Origin: Chloroflexota bacterium
GTDB taxonomy: Bacteria > Chloroflexota > Anaerolineae > B4-G1 > DUEL01
NCBI GenBank assembly: GCA_014874475.1
Contig: JADBJJ010000012.1
Location: 124,001-188,000 of the forward strand
Direction of reading: 5' to 3'
Length of the DNA: 64,000 bases
Shown here: positions 8,713 to 18,070 of the stretch, piece after piece
Position numbering within the stretch: position 1 is the first letter of the stretch
Layout: every line of letters begins with the position of its first letter
The notes under the pieces: generated by a model
The model's database searches: none
What the model saw: only the letters and a program-made list of their open reading frames with translations
Told to the model about the DNA's origin: nothing
Program-made: the position numbers and the translations under genes

Positions 8713-8780
8713 TTCATCTGTCGTCCGTTGTCCGCTGTCTGTGGTCAGTAGTCAGTGGTCAGTGGTCTGTCGTCTGTGGT
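8713..8780. repeat. degenerate short tandem repeats (GTCAGTGG / TGTCCGT type)
   Basis: Between pyrFE and amrS the sequence is built from short imperfect repeats such as GTCAGTAGTCAGTGGTCAGT and GTCCGTTGTCCG. A related tract occurs at 20664-20708. It is probably a dispersed low-complexity repeat; it runs up to the ATG of amrS at 8784 and leaves no ordinary ribosome-binding site. Confidence 0.55.
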
Positions 8781-8783
8781 CAT

Positions 8784-10028
8784 ATGAGGGGATTCACGCG
8801 TCGGGAGTTTCTGAACAGACTGGCGGTTCTCGGTGGCATCGGACTGGGCATTGCCGCCGGATTCGGCGGGCGGTGGTGGGAGCGGGAGCCGGAAGGGGCC
8901 CCACCACCCGCCCCGACCCCGCCCACCCCCTGGTCGGTAGAGGCCCTGTATGCCACCCCAACGATGGAAGAGGGCACCCTTCGCTGTTCCGCATGTCACG
9001 GCGATACCGAACCTTCCCTCCCCGTCAGTTACTGCCACACCCCGCACACCGGCACCTACGTCCGCTGCAACCTCTGTCCCCACGGCTGCTTTATCGCTGA
9101 AGGGCAACGAGGACGCTGCCGGGTGCGGGAAAACCGGGGCGGTCGGCTCTTCTCCGTCGTCTTCGGCAACCCCTGCGCCGTCCACGTGGACCCCATTGAG
9201 AAGAAGCCGTTCTACCACTTCCTGCCCACCGCCGCCACTTTCTCCCTGGCAACGGCGGGCTGCAATCTCCGCTGTCTCTACTGCCAGAACTGGACCATCT
9301 CCCAGTTCCCCCCGGAGGAGACGGAGAACATAGACCTGCCGCCAGAGGCGGTGGTCCGCTACACGCTGCAGGCCAAAGCGCCAGTCATCGCCTATACCTA
9401 CACCGAACCGACAGTTTTCTACGAGTATATGCTGGAGACAGCCCGACAGGGACGGGCCGTAGGGCTTAAGAACGTCGTCATCTCCGCCGGATTCATCAAC
9501 CCCGAACCGCTGCGGGCCCTCTGTGCGGTCGTGGACGCCATCAAGATTGACCTGAAGGGGTACGACGAGCGTTTCTACCGGGAAATCTGCGGGGCGGAAT
9601 TGGGGCCCGTTCTGGAAGCCATCCGGGTCATCTACGAGAGCGGCATCCATCTGGAGATTGTCAACCTGGTGGTGCCCACGCTGAATGACCGTCCAGACCA
9701 ACTGCGGGCGCTGGCCCGCTGGCTGGCACAGGAGATCAGTCCGGATATTCCCCTTCATTTCACCCGTTTCACCCCCCAGTACAAATTGACCAACCTTTCC
9801 CCGACGCCGGTGGAGACGCTGGAACGGGCCCGGGAGGTTGCGCTGGAGGAAGGTATGCGCTTCGTCTACGTGGGGAACGTGTGGGGGCATCCGGGGAATC
9901 ATACCTATTGCCCCCGCTGCGGAGTCCTGCTGATCGCCCGAGAGGGCTTCAATGTGACGACGTACCGCCTGCGGGATGGGACCTGTCCCGATTGCGGCGA
10001 GCGCATCCCGGGAGTGTGGTGGTCGTAG
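8784..10028 (+). CDS. amrS: AmmeMemoRadiSam-type radical SAM enzyme (AmrS family) with Tat-like signal
   Basis: A 414-residue radical SAM protein related to pyruvate-formate-lyase-activating enzymes. The iron-sulfur/SAM motif is CNLRCLYC with Cys160, Cys164 and Cys167. An N-terminal cysteine-rich section ([22 protein letters not shown]) and a C-terminal zinc-ribbon-like CPRCG...CPDCG pair are typical of the AmrS group. The first 30 residues, beginning [18 protein letters not shown], resemble a twin-arginine signal, so the enzyme may be membrane-linked or exported. The usual partners AmrA and AmrB are not in this window. The substrate is unknown to me. Confidence 0.85.
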   Translation: MRGFTRREFLNRLAVLGGIGLGIAAGFGGRWWEREPEGAPPPAPTPPTPWSVEALYATPTMEEGTLRCSACHGDTEPSLPVSYCHTPHTGTYVRCNLCPHGCFIAEGQRGRCRVRENRGGRLFSVVFGNPCAVHVDPIEKKPFYHFLPTAATFSLATAGCNLRCLYCQNWTISQFPPEETENIDLPPEAVVRYTLQAKAPVIAYTYTEPTVFYEYMLETARQGRAVGLKNVVISAGFINPEPLRALCAVVDAIKIDLKGYDERFYREICGAELGPVLEAIRVIYESGIHLEIVNLVVPTLNDRPDQLRALARWLAQEISPDIPLHFTRFTPQYKLTNLSPTPVETLERAREVALEEGMRFVYVGNVWGHPGNHTYCPRCGVLLIAREGFNVTTYRLRDGTCPDCGERIPGVWWS

Positions 10029-10058
10029 GGGCGACGGGTGCGTCGCCTCTACTTTTGT
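10025..10058 (+). terminator. intrinsic terminator of amrS
   Basis: GTAGGGGCGAC (10025-10035) pairs with GTCGCCTCTAC (10042-10052), with one G-U pair, and is followed by TTTTGT. The stem includes the amrS stop codon. Confidence 0.75.
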
Positions 10059-10081
10059 CTGTGGGCGGATTGGGGTATAAT
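10055..10081 (+). promoter_or_regulatory. ruvB promoter with very short leader
   Basis: TATAAT at 10076-10081 lies 9 nt before the ruvB ATG at 10091. A TTGTCT at 10055-10060 is a possible -35 with a short 15-nt spacer. Predicted initiation near 10088 would give an almost leaderless mRNA, and no Shine-Dalgarno sequence is visible. Confidence 0.6.
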
Positions 10082-10090
10082 ACCAGCGAC

Positions 10091-11110
10091 ATGGAGAACC
10101 GCATCATCTCGCCACGCGTCCGACCGGATGAGCGGCAACTGGACCAGGCCCTGCGCCCTCAGCGGCTGGACGACCTGATCGGACAGGACCGGCTACGAGA
10201 GAACCTGCGCATCCTGATTGATGCCGCCCGCCAGCGGGGGGAGGCGCTGGACCACGTCCTCTTCTATGGCCCGCCGGGCCTGGGCAAGACCACGCTGGCC
10301 CACATCGTCGCCAATGAGATGGGGGTGCCCCTCCGCGCCACCGCCGGGCCGGCCATAGAGCGGGCCGGCGACCTGGCAGCCATCCTGAGCAACCTGCGGG
10401 AGAAAGAAGTCCTATTTATAGACGAGGTCCACCGCCTGGGGCGGGCCGTGGAGGAGATTCTCTACCCGGCGATGGAGGATTTCGTGCTGGACCTGGTGGT
10501 GGGGAAGGGGCCGGCGGCCCGCTCCATCCGCCTGCAACTGCCCCGCTTCACCATTGTCGGCGCGACGACCCGGCTGGCCCTGCTGACGGCTCCCCTGCGG
10601 GCCCGCTTCGGGGCCACCTTCCGGGTGGATTTCTACGACACGGCGGCGCTGAAGGCCATCGTCCGGCGAGCCGCGCGGGTGCTGGACCTGGATGTGGACG
10701 AGGAGGGGGTCTCGGAGATTGCCCGGCGCGGCCGGGGGACCCCCCGCGTCGCCCTGCGCCTGCTCAAGCGGGTGCGGGATTATGCCCAGGTCCGCTCCGA
10801 CGGCCGTATCACCGGCCCCGTGGCCCGGGAGGCGCTGGAGTTGCTGGAAGTGGACGAACTGGGGCTGGACGACCTGGACCGGCGGGTGCTGCGGACCATC
10901 ATAGAGAAATTCGGCGGCGGCCCGGTCGGCTTGGAGACCATCGCCGCTGCCGTCAGTGAGGAGCCGGATACGGTCATGGATGTGGTGGAGCCGTATCTGC
11001 TGCAACTGGGTTTTCTGGAGCGGACACCGCGCGGCCGGGTGGCTACTCCCCGGGCCTACGAGCACCTGCGCCTCCCCTACACCCGTCCGGAGCAGCCACC
11101 GCTGTTTTGA
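10091..11110 (+). CDS. ruvB: Holliday junction branch migration DNA helicase RuvB
   Basis: AAA+ motor that drives branch migration with RuvA; 339 residues. It begins with the family N-terminus ([14 protein letters not shown]) and [11 protein letters not shown]. Walker A is GPPGLGKTT, Walker [10 protein letters not shown], sensor-1 IVGATTR and the arginine-finger region [10 protein letters not shown]; the C-terminal winged helix includes [17 protein letters not shown]. The frame is open upstream to 9881 within amrS, but homology and the adjacent promoter fix the ATG at 10091. ruvA and ruvC are in another cluster about 10 kb away on the opposite strand. Confidence 0.97.
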   Translation: MENRIISPRVRPDERQLDQALRPQRLDDLIGQDRLRENLRILIDAARQRGEALDHVLFYGPPGLGKTTLAHIVANEMGVPLRATAGPAIERAGDLAAILSNLREKEVLFIDEVHRLGRAVEEILYPAMEDFVLDLVVGKGPAARSIRLQLPRFTIVGATTRLALLTAPLRARFGATFRVDFYDTAALKAIVRRAARVLDLDVDEEGVSEIARRGRGTPRVALRLLKRVRDYAQVRSDGRITGPVAREALELLEVDELGLDDLDRRVLRTIIEKFGGGPVGLETIAAAVSEEPDTVMDVVEPYLLQLGFLERTPRGRVATPRAYEHLRLPYTRPEQPPLF

Positions 11111-11263
11111 TTCCACCCAAAGATACCCATTCCTGTATCCTTGCGCTCGCCGTTCATCGGCCAGCGGCCTGGCTGATGGAGAGCGGGGTTCAGCGAATCC
11201 GGGCGGGAAGCCGCAACGGGTGCTGCAATATGAGCCTCGCTCCCTGCGATTTGGACCGGCGCT

Positions 11264-12100
11264 ATGTTAGACCTGTTATGGACCCTTCAGCGAATCCGGT
11301 GGGTGGACCTGGTAGATATCACCCTGGTCGCCGCCATCTTTTTCGGCATCCTCTACCTGGTGCGGGGGACGCGGGCAGTATCGCTGTTGCGCGGCATCAT
11401 TCTGCTCATCATCCTGCTGGCCCTGCTGAGCACCGTCTTCCGGCTGCGGGCCTTCGGCTGGCTGGTGGAGCGGGCCCTGCCCGCCATGCTGGTCGCCATT
11501 CCGGTCATCTTCCAGCCGGAACTGCGGCGGGCGCTGGAGCGGCTGGGGCGGGCGGGCCATTTCCTTACCCGCAGCGCGGGCCAGCGGGCCGTCCTCTCCC
11601 GCTCCATCAGCGCCGTCGCCGAGGCGTGCCAGGTCCTGGCCCGCCGCCGTATCGGTGCCCTCATCGTCCTGGAACGGGAAACCGGGCTCCAGGAGTACGT
11701 GGAGACGGGAGTCATGCTGGACGCTGAGGTTTCTCCGGAACTGCTGATTGCCCTCTTTGACCCGCACGTGGCCCTGCACGACGGCGCGGTCATCCTGCGG
11801 GATGGACGGGTGATCGCCGCCGCCTGCGTCCTGCCCCTCTCCACGGCCTTCCTGGAGGACCGGCGGCTGGGTCTGCGCCACCGCGCCGCCCTGGGCGTCA
11901 CCGAGGAGACGGATGCCATCGCCGTCGTCGTCTCCGAGGAGCGGGGGAGCATCTCTGTGGCCCACAACGGCCGCATCCTCCGCGACCTGGACCCGGACCG
12001 TCTGGAGCGAGTCCTGCGGGCCTTCTACCAGAACATCCTGGAACCCCGCCGGTTCTGGAAAAAAGAGCCGAGAGCATCGGAAGAACCAGCCCTCCGCTGA
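11264..12100 (+). CDS. cdaA: membrane diadenylate cyclase CdaA
   Basis: Makes cyclic di-AMP from two ATP; 278 residues. Three N-terminal transmembrane segments (about residues 10-85) precede a DAC (DisA_N) domain. The catalytic DGA motif is in HDGAVILRDG and the RHR motif in GLRHRAALGV. The next gene encodes a YbbR/CdaR protein, its usual regulator. The 153-nt upstream gap shows no clear promoter. Confidence 0.95.
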   Translation: MLDLLWTLQRIRWVDLVDITLVAAIFFGILYLVRGTRAVSLLRGIILLIILLALLSTVFRLRAFGWLVERALPAMLVAIPVIFQPELRRALERLGRAGHFLTRSAGQRAVLSRSISAVAEACQVLARRRIGALIVLERETGLQEYVETGVMLDAEVSPELLIALFDPHVALHDGAVILRDGRVIAAACVLPLSTAFLEDRRLGLRHRAALGVTEETDAIAVVVSEERGSISVAHNGRILRDLDPDRLERVLRAFYQNILEPRRFWKKEPRASEEPALR

Positions 12101-12146
12101 TTCTTCTTCCGGACTCTCTGATTCTTCCGATTCTTTTGATTCTCCT

Positions 12147-13388
12147 ATGAACAGTGCCCTGCGCTGGTTATGGAGCAATCTGGGGTTGATTCTCCTCTCC
12201 TTTGCCCTCTCCACCCTCATCTGGGCGACGGCGGTGGAGCAGGAGAATCCCACTCTGGAGCAGGCCTTCCCGTCGGCAGTGCCGGTCTCGCTGACAAATA
12301 CGCCGGAGGGGATGATTGCCTACGGCCAGACCGACGCGCGCGTCTCCATCGTCCTGCGGGCGCCGCAATCGGTCTGGGAAGTACTGCGACCGGAGGACAT
12401 CCGGGCGACGGTCAACCTGAGCGGATTGAAGCCCGGCACCCACGCCCTGCCTATCCAGGTCCAGGTGGCCCTGAGGCCGGTCCAGGTCCGCCGAGTGGAG
12501 CCCTCCTCCCTGGTGGTGTATCTGGAACCAATCGCCCAGGCGGAGGTGCCGGTTCGGGTCCGTCTGGAAGGGAACCCGCCGCTGGGCTACATCGCCCGTC
12601 CGCCCGAAACTGCCACGATGACGGTGACCGCCAGTGGGCCGGAGTCGCTGGTCGCCCAGGTGGTGGAAGTTCAGGCCGTTGTCTCTGTGGAGGGCCGCCG
12701 GGCCGACGTGGACGGCGAGTTTGACCTCAAGCCGTACAACGCCCAGGGCAAAGAGGTGCCCTATATCACCCTGACACCCTCTCGCATCGCCATCCACGTG
12801 GCTGTGGAGCAACTGAGCGGTTTCCGAGACCTGGCGGTAACGGCCCGACTGACCGGTCAGGTCGCATCCGGATACCGGATTTCCGGCATCACCGTGGACC
12901 CACCCGTCGTGACCGTCTACGGCGCGCCGGAGGTCATCTCCCAGATTCCTGGCTATCTGGAGACAGCACCGCTGGACCTGGAGAACACCCAGGAGAGCCT
13001 GGAAGTCCGACTGCCGCTGGTCGCGCCAGAGGGGGTGTCGCTCCTGATGAAGGAGCCGGTGGTCACTGTGCGGGTCACCGTTGTCCCGATAGAAGGGAGT
13101 ATGACCGTCCGCCGACCGGTAGAGATTCAGGGCCTGGCGCCGGGCCTGACGGCGACGGTCGCACCGGAGGAGGTGGAAGTCATCCTGAACGGGCCGTTGC
13201 CCGTGCTGGAGGAACTGCGGCCGGAGGACGTGCGGGTACTGGTGGACCTGTTCGGCCTGAACGCTGGTCGGTACTCGCTGGAGCCGCAGGTGGTGGTCAC
13301 ACCGCAGGGGGTGGTGGTGGGCGCTGTCCTGCCCGTCACCGTACAGGTGGAAATCTCCCCGCCGGTCACGCCGACGCCTGAGAGGTAG
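12147..13388 (+). CDS. cdaR: YbbR-domain protein, CdaR-like regulator of CdaA
   Basis: A 413-residue protein with one N-terminal transmembrane helix (LGLILLSFALSTLIWA) and an extracytoplasmic part of about four YbbR-like beta repeats, each around 80-90 residues. YbbR/CdaR proteins bind and modulate CdaA, and the position 46 nt after cdaA supports this. The frame extends far upstream through cdaA; the ATG at 12147 starts just before the membrane helix. The short intergenic gap is a C/T-rich tract of repeated GATTCTTCCG-like units. Confidence 0.85.
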   Translation: MNSALRWLWSNLGLILLSFALSTLIWATAVEQENPTLEQAFPSAVPVSLTNTPEGMIAYGQTDARVSIVLRAPQSVWEVLRPEDIRATVNLSGLKPGTHALPIQVQVALRPVQVRRVEPSSLVVYLEPIAQAEVPVRVRLEGNPPLGYIARPPETATMTVTASGPESLVAQVVEVQAVVSVEGRRADVDGEFDLKPYNAQGKEVPYITLTPSRIAIHVAVEQLSGFRDLAVTARLTGQVASGYRISGITVDPPVVTVYGAPEVISQIPGYLETAPLDLENTQESLEVRLPLVAPEGVSLLMKEPVVTVRVTVVPIEGSMTVRRPVEIQGLAPGLTATVAPEEVEVILNGPLPVLEELRPEDVRVLVDLFGLNAGRYSLEPQVVVTPQGVVVGAVLPVTVQVEISPPVTPTPER

Positions 13389-13458
13389 GGGCAACCCTTG
13401 CGGTCGCTCCCACAAGAGGTGCACGGCCTGCCTACAGGGGTTGTATCAGAGGTGAAAG

Positions 13459-14835
13459 ATGCCCAGACCAATGGTGGCTCTGGTCGGACGGCCCAATGTG
13501 GGCAAGTCCACTCTGTTTAACCGGATCATCGGGCGGAAACTGGCCGTAGTAGACGACCGCCCGGGGACAACGCGCGACCGTCTCCACGCCACCGCGGAGT
13601 GGAACGGAGTGGCGTTTACGGTGGTGGATACGGGCGGAATAGAAGTCTGGCCTGAGCGGGTTGTGGAGGGACAGCGGCCCGCGCCCGCTCAGCCGCTGGC
13701 AGAGGATTCCGCGCCCTTCATCCCGCTGATCCGCGCGCAGGCGGAGCAGGCCATCGCCGAAGCCGACGTCGTCGTCTTCCTGACCGATGCTATAGCCGGC
13801 CCGACACCTGCCGACCAGGAGGTGGCCGAGATTCTCCGCCAGTCCCAGAAGCCCGTCTTCCTGGCGGCCAACAAAGCCGAAAGCCCCCGGACGCGGGAGG
13901 CAGCGGTGGAGTTTTATGAACTGGGACTGGAGGAGGTCCACCCCATCTCTGCCCTGCACGGCTACGGGGTGGCGGACCTCTTGGACCGGGTGGTTCAGGC
14001 GCTCCCGACGTGGGAGGCGGAGCCGGAGGACGAGTCGGTCAAACTGGCCATTGTGGGCCGGCCCAATGTGGGCAAGTCCTCTCTGCTGAACCGACTGCTA
14101 GGGGAGGAGCGGGCCATCGTCAGCCCGGTGCCGGGGACGACGCGCGACGCCATAGATACCCGCCTGGAGTGGGAAGGGACGCCGATTACACTCATAGATA
14201 CGGCGGGCATCCGGCGGCGCGGGCGGGTTCGGCCCGGGGTGGAACAGTATTCGGTGCTGCGGGCGCTGCGGGCTATCCAGCGCGCCGATGTCTCCCTGCT
14301 CCTAATAGATGCCACCGAAGGGGTGACTGCGCAGGATGCTCATGTGGCCCAGTTCATCCTGGAAGAGGGGAGCGGCGTGCTGGTCCTGGTCAACAAGTGG
14401 GACGCGGTGCCCAAAGGGCGGGGGACGCAGCGGGAGTATATGGCCCACGTGCGGGAGGCGCTGAAGTTTCTGGATTACGTCCCTGTCCTCTTCATCTCGG
14501 CGCTGACCGGACAGGGCGTGGAGCGGGTCATTCCGCAGGCGCTGGAGGTGCACTCGGCGCGTCACTACCGCATCCCGACGGGGGAATTGAACCGGCTGAT
14601 CCGGGAAGCGATCGCCCGGCACGCGCCCCCCACGAAAGCGGGGAAACACCTGAAGATTTATTACGTCACTCAGGCCGAGGTCGCGCCGCCGACGTTTGTC
14701 TTCTCCGTCAACGACCCGGAACTGGTCCACTTCTCCTACGAGCGGTTTCTGGAGAACCGCATCCGGGAGTTCTACCCATTCCCAGGGGTGCCTTTGCGGC
14801 TGGTCTTCCGGCAGCGCGGCCGGAAGGAGAAGTGA
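13459..14835 (+). CDS. der: ribosome-assembly GTPase Der (EngA)
   Basis: Tandem GTPase needed for 50S ribosome assembly; 458 residues. Two G domains: G1 motifs GRPNVGKSTLFNR (start of domain 1) and GRPNVGKSSLLNR (domain 2, about residue 200), G3 motifs DTGGI and DTAGI, G4 motifs NKAE and NKWD. The C-terminal KH-like domain includes APPTKAGKHLKIYYVTQ. Domain 1 has a longer than usual insertion (about residues 65-90) after DTGGIE. Confidence 0.96.
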   Translation: MPRPMVALVGRPNVGKSTLFNRIIGRKLAVVDDRPGTTRDRLHATAEWNGVAFTVVDTGGIEVWPERVVEGQRPAPAQPLAEDSAPFIPLIRAQAEQAIAEADVVVFLTDAIAGPTPADQEVAEILRQSQKPVFLAANKAESPRTREAAVEFYELGLEEVHPISALHGYGVADLLDRVVQALPTWEAEPEDESVKLAIVGRPNVGKSSLLNRLLGEERAIVSPVPGTTRDAIDTRLEWEGTPITLIDTAGIRRRGRVRPGVEQYSVLRALRAIQRADVSLLLIDATEGVTAQDAHVAQFILEEGSGVLVLVNKWDAVPKGRGTQREYMAHVREALKFLDYVPVLFISALTGQGVERVIPQALEVHSARHYRIPTGELNRLIREAIARHAPPTKAGKHLKIYYVTQAEVAPPTFVFSVNDPELVHFSYERFLENRIREFYPFPGVPLRLVFRQRGRKEK

Positions 14836-14851
14836 TGCTCCACATTGCGGA

Positions 14852-14879
14852 TTGACTTCCCTCAAAAACGTGTTATGAT
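14852..14879 (+). promoter_or_regulatory. tRNA-Val promoter
   Basis: TTGACT (14852-14857) and TATGAT (14874-14879) are separated by 16 nt; transcription would start 2-4 nt before the tRNA at 14889. Confidence 0.8.
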
Positions 14880-14888
14880 TTCTACAGC

Positions 14889-14962
14889 GGGCGGTTAGCT
14901 CAGTCGGTCAGAGCGCCTCCCTTACAAGGAGGAGGTCACAGGTTCAAGTCCTGTACCGCCCA
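14889..14962 (+). tRNA. tRNA-Val (anticodon TAC)
   Basis: A 74-nt cloverleaf. The acceptor arm GGGCGGT pairs with ACCGCCC, with discriminator A at 14962. The D-arm contains TAGCTCAGTCGGTCAGAG. The anticodon stem CCTCC/GGAGG encloses CTTACAA, giving anticodon TAC (valine). The T-arm contains GGTTCAAGTCC. CCA is not encoded. Confidence 0.97.
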
Positions 14963-15001
14963 CTGCCTTCCATCCCTACAGCAGTCACCCGGGTTGTAAA
15001 G

Positions 15002-15955
15002 ATGAAACTTCTCCTTCCTGACCACCTGATAGAACGCCTGAGGGGCTCCGTCTGCCAGATTGCGCCAGACTGTGAAATTGTCCCTGTCGGGCCCGATGGG
15101 GAAATCACCGCCAGTCTGGAGGAGGCAGATGTGCTCTTCCTTCGCTGGGGGCTGAGCCCGGAGGCAACCCAACGCCTCCTGACCCGCATCCCCCGCCTGC
15201 GCTGGGTCCACACCATCAGCGCCGGAGTAGACCATCTCCTCTTCCCCGAACTGCGGGAGTTGGATACCATTCTGACTAACGCCAGCGGCGTCTTCAACGT
15301 CCCCATCGCGGAGACGGTAATGGCCTACATCCTGGCGGTGGTCAAGCGACTGCCGGAGTTCTGGGCTCATCAACGGGAGCGCCGTTGGGAGAAACTCCCC
15401 CTGCGGGAACTGCGCGGCCAGACGGTGGGCATCGTCGGCCTGGGGGACATCGGCGCAGAGGTGGCCCGGCTGTGCCGCGCGTTCGGCATGCGTGTCCTGG
15501 GCCTCCGGCGCCGCCCCGCTCCCAGCGATGTCGCTGATGAGGTTATGCCCCCGGATCGCCTGCGGGACTTGCTTGCGCGCTCCGATTTCGTCGTCATCGC
15601 CGTACCGCTCACCCCCGAGACGCGTGGGATGATGGGGCGGGCCGAACTGGCGGCGATGAAGCCCGACGCCTGGCTCATCAATATCTCTCGCGGCGCCGTT
15701 GTGGATGAGGAGGCATTGATTGAGGTGCTGCAAGAAGGCCGGATTGGCGGAGCCTGCCTGGACGTCTTCGCTCAGGAGCCGCTCCCGTCAGAAAGCCCCC
15801 TCTGGGACCTGCCCAACGTCATCATCACCCCCCACAACTCTTGGAGTTCGCCGCACATAGAGGAACGGGAGATAGACCTCTTCCTGGAGAACCTGCGCCG
15901 CTACGTGGCGGGCCAACCGTTGCTCAACGTGGTGGACAAGCAAGCAGGATACTGA
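15002..15955 (+). CDS. D-isomer-specific 2-hydroxyacid dehydrogenase
   Basis: NAD(P)-dependent oxidoreductase of 317 residues. The Rossmann motif is GIVGLGDIGAEVARL (about residues 141-155). Catalytic Arg is in NISRGAVVDEE, Glu in DVFAQEPLP and His in ITPHNSWSSP. The N-terminal catalytic part is divergent. This group includes phosphoglycerate, glyoxylate and other D-2-hydroxyacid dehydrogenases; the substrate cannot be assigned. A GTPase gene starts 9 nt after its stop. Confidence 0.88.
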   Translation: MKLLLPDHLIERLRGSVCQIAPDCEIVPVGPDGEITASLEEADVLFLRWGLSPEATQRLLTRIPRLRWVHTISAGVDHLLFPELRELDTILTNASGVFNVPIAETVMAYILAVVKRLPEFWAHQRERRWEKLPLRELRGQTVGIVGLGDIGAEVARLCRAFGMRVLGLRRRPAPSDVADEVMPPDRLRDLLARSDFVVIAVPLTPETRGMMGRAELAAMKPDAWLINISRGAVVDEEALIEVLQEGRIGGACLDVFAQEPLPSESPLWDLPNVIITPHNSWSSPHIEEREIDLFLENLRRYVAGQPLLNVVDKQAGY

Positions 15956-15964
15956 GCCCCTTCC

Positions 15965-17011
15965 ATGAAACTTCCTGCCCGCCTCGCCGATTTGCGGGGC
16001 CTGCTCCAGGCCCTGGATTGGGATGAACTCTCTATGACGGTCCAGCGGGAGGCCGCCGCCCGCCTGGCTATCGTCGGACCGGTCAACTCCGGCAAGTCCA
16101 CCCTCTTCAACCAGATGATGGGCCGCCGGGTCTCGCCCGTCACCGCCGTCCCCGGCACCACCCAGAGAGTGCTGGAGGAACGGTTCGGCCCCTTTGTTCT
16201 GGTGGACACCCCGGGCTTCGGCGAAGTGGGCGGGATGGACCGGGCAGAGATTGCCCGCCGCGCCGCCAAGGAAGCCGACGTGGTCGTCCTTCTCCTGGAC
16301 GCCGCGGCAGGTATCCGCCAGTCCGATTACGAAGTCTACCACTCGTTGCTGGCGATGGGCCTCCCGGTAATTGTGGCGCTCAATAAGATAGACCTGGTGC
16401 GGCGGGAACTCCCGGCCGTCTTGGAGGATGCCCGAGAGAAATTGGGCGTCGCGCCCATCCCGGTCTGCGCCCGCAGCGGGGCTGGCGTGGCGGACCGGCT
16501 CATCCCGGCCATCGTGGAAGCCCACCCCTGGATTGCTGTCGCGCTGGGTCGGGCGCTCCCAGCCTACCGGCGGCAGTTGGCCGAGCGGATTGTCCGCAGC
16601 GCGGCTACTCTCAATGGCATCATCGCGGCCGAGCCGGTGCCCGGGCTGGATGTCCCCTTCCTGCTGGCCGGCCAGATGCGGATGGTCCTGCGCATCGCCG
16701 CTATCTACGGCGAGCCCCTCTCCGCCCGCCATGCAAAGGAACTCCTCACCACTATTGCCGGGGGCGTGGGGCTGCGCTTCCTGGCCGGACAACTGGCCAA
16801 AATCCTGCCCGGCCCTGGCTGGGTCATCGCCGGAGTGGTGACCGGACTGGGTACGTGGGCTATCGGAGAGGTTGCCATCCTGTATTTTGAGACCGGCAAA
16901 CGGCTGACACCGGCCCAACTGCGCAACCGATACCGCCAGATGCGCCGCCTGGGCCGGAAGGCTGTCTCGCCAGAAGGGGAGCCGTCCTATGAAGAAGCAG
17001 TTCGTCCGTGA
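15965..17011 (+). CDS. Era/TrmE-like GTPase with C-terminal membrane-associated domain (DUF697-like)
   Basis: A 348-residue GTPase. G1 is GPVNSGKST, the G2 region VTAVPGTTQR, G3 DTPGFGE and G4 NKID. The C-terminal third is rich in Gly/Ala/Leu (LLTTIAGGVGLRFLAGQLAK, ITGLGTWAIGEVAI-like segments) as in DUF697 proteins, suggesting membrane association. Role unknown; family members are implicated in membrane or ribosome processes. Its 3' end overlaps the next gene by 23 nt. Confidence 0.75.
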   Translation: MKLPARLADLRGLLQALDWDELSMTVQREAAARLAIVGPVNSGKSTLFNQMMGRRVSPVTAVPGTTQRVLEERFGPFVLVDTPGFGEVGGMDRAEIARRAAKEADVVVLLLDAAAGIRQSDYEVYHSLLAMGLPVIVALNKIDLVRRELPAVLEDAREKLGVAPIPVCARSGAGVADRLIPAIVEAHPWIAVALGRALPAYRRQLAERIVRSAATLNGIIAAEPVPGLDVPFLLAGQMRMVLRIAAIYGEPLSARHAKELLTTIAGGVGLRFLAGQLAKILPGPGWVIAGVVTGLGTWAIGEVAILYFETGKRLTPAQLRNRYRQMRRLGRKAVSPEGEPSYEEAVRP

Positions 17012-17984
17012 CCTGCGCCCCGGCGCCCGGGTGCTCAGTTTCTTCCTCCTGCGCCGCAAACAACTGGAGCCCTTCCGGGACCGCGCCCGGGGCGAGTTTC
17101 TGACCCTCATCCTCTCCGACCGGACGGGGGAGATACTGGCCCGCGTCTGGGAGGACGCGCCGGAGGTGGAGCGCCGTCTGGAAACGGGGCGGGTGGTCAA
17201 GGTCCTGGGACGGGTGGAAGAGTACCTGGATCGCTGGCAGGTCATCGTAGAAAAAATCCGCCTCGCAAAGGAAACCGAGTACGACCTGAAGGACATGATT
17301 CCCGCGACGGAGCGGGATGTGAGTCAGATGCTGGAGGAAGTCCGGGCGGCGATCGCCGAAGTGGAGAACCCCCATCTGAAGGCATTGCTTCTGGCTTTCT
17401 TTGACGACCCGGACTTTGTCGCCCGCTTCTCCCAGGCCCCGGCTGCGCGGCGGGTCCACCACGCGTATCTGGGAGGCCTGCTGGAGCACACCGTGGAAGT
17501 CATCTCCCTCTGCCGCCACTTGCTGACCCTCTACCCGCAGATCCACCGGAGCCTCTTGCTGACCGGCGCGCTCCTGCGCGATGTGGGCAAGACGCGCGAG
17601 TACACCTGGGAAACGGGCATAGAGTACTCTGATGAAGGACGGCTGCTGGGGCATGTGGTGATGTCGCTGCAGATGGTGGACCGGGTGCTGGAGGGGATGC
17701 CGGACTTTCCTCCCGACCTGGCGCTGCGGTTGCGGCATATGATTGTGAGCCACCACGGGCGGTATGAGTGGGGCTCCCCCCGGCGACCCGAGACGCTGGA
17801 GGCGGCGGCCCTCCACTACGTGGAGGAAATCAGCGCGCAGGTGAACCGGTTCCAGCGTATCATCGCCACCCGCCGCGATCCCACCAAACCCTGGACGGAG
17901 TACGACGCTCTTCTGGGCCGCTATCTCTACGCGGGGCAGGAGGAGGAAGACCTGGCGGTGGAGGAAGAGGGACGGCTGGAGTAG
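16989..17984 (+). CDS. yhaM: YhaM-like 3'-5' exonuclease (OB fold + HD domain) with an HD-to-RD substitution
   Basis: A 331-residue protein with an N-terminal OB-fold nucleic-acid-binding domain (about 15-95) and a C-terminal HD domain (about 150-300). HD landmarks are present: HHAYLGGLLEHTVE, GHVVMS, VSHHGRYEWGSPRRPE and ALHYVEEISAQVN. At the central metal-binding dyad the sequence is LLRDVGK: Arg197-Asp198 instead of His-Asp (codon CGC where CAC would give His). Activity may be altered, or this is a point change. YhaM relatives process RNA and DNA 3' ends. Confidence 0.8.
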   Translation: MKKQFVRDLRPGARVLSFFLLRRKQLEPFRDRARGEFLTLILSDRTGEILARVWEDAPEVERRLETGRVVKVLGRVEEYLDRWQVIVEKIRLAKETEYDLKDMIPATERDVSQMLEEVRAAIAEVENPHLKALLLAFFDDPDFVARFSQAPAARRVHHAYLGGLLEHTVEVISLCRHLLTLYPQIHRSLLLTGALLRDVGKTREYTWETGIEYSDEGRLLGHVVMSLQMVDRVLEGMPDFPPDLALRLRHMIVSHHGRYEWGSPRRPETLEAAALHYVEEISAQVNRFQRIIATRRDPTKPWTEYDALLGRYLYAGQEEEDLAVEEEGRLE

Positions 17985-18015
17985 GGTTGTGAGAGGGGAC
18001 AGCCCTTCTTTTCTG

Positions 18016-18065
18016 CCGCGGATTTCGCGGACAAAAAGACGGGGCAATCCGTGAAAATCGGCCGC
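18016..18065. repeat. possible dispersed repeat remnant between convergent genes
   Basis: CCGCG (18016-18020) and CGCGG (18026-18030) form a short hairpin, followed by CAATCCGTGAAAATCGG. The arrangement of CGCGGATTTCGCGG-like and AATCCGTGAAAATC-like pieces looks like a widespread intergenic repeat. It lies between the convergent yhaM and dnaC-like genes and may also end transcription. Confidence 0.35.
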
Positions 18066-18070
18066 TTCTT

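Noticed and set aside
12168..13424. 418-residue minus-strand ORF opposite the CdaR-like gene
   Set aside because: Composition is Asp/His/Gln/Arg-rich shadow sequence; the plus frame follows cdaA and has a membrane anchor and YbbR-like repeats.
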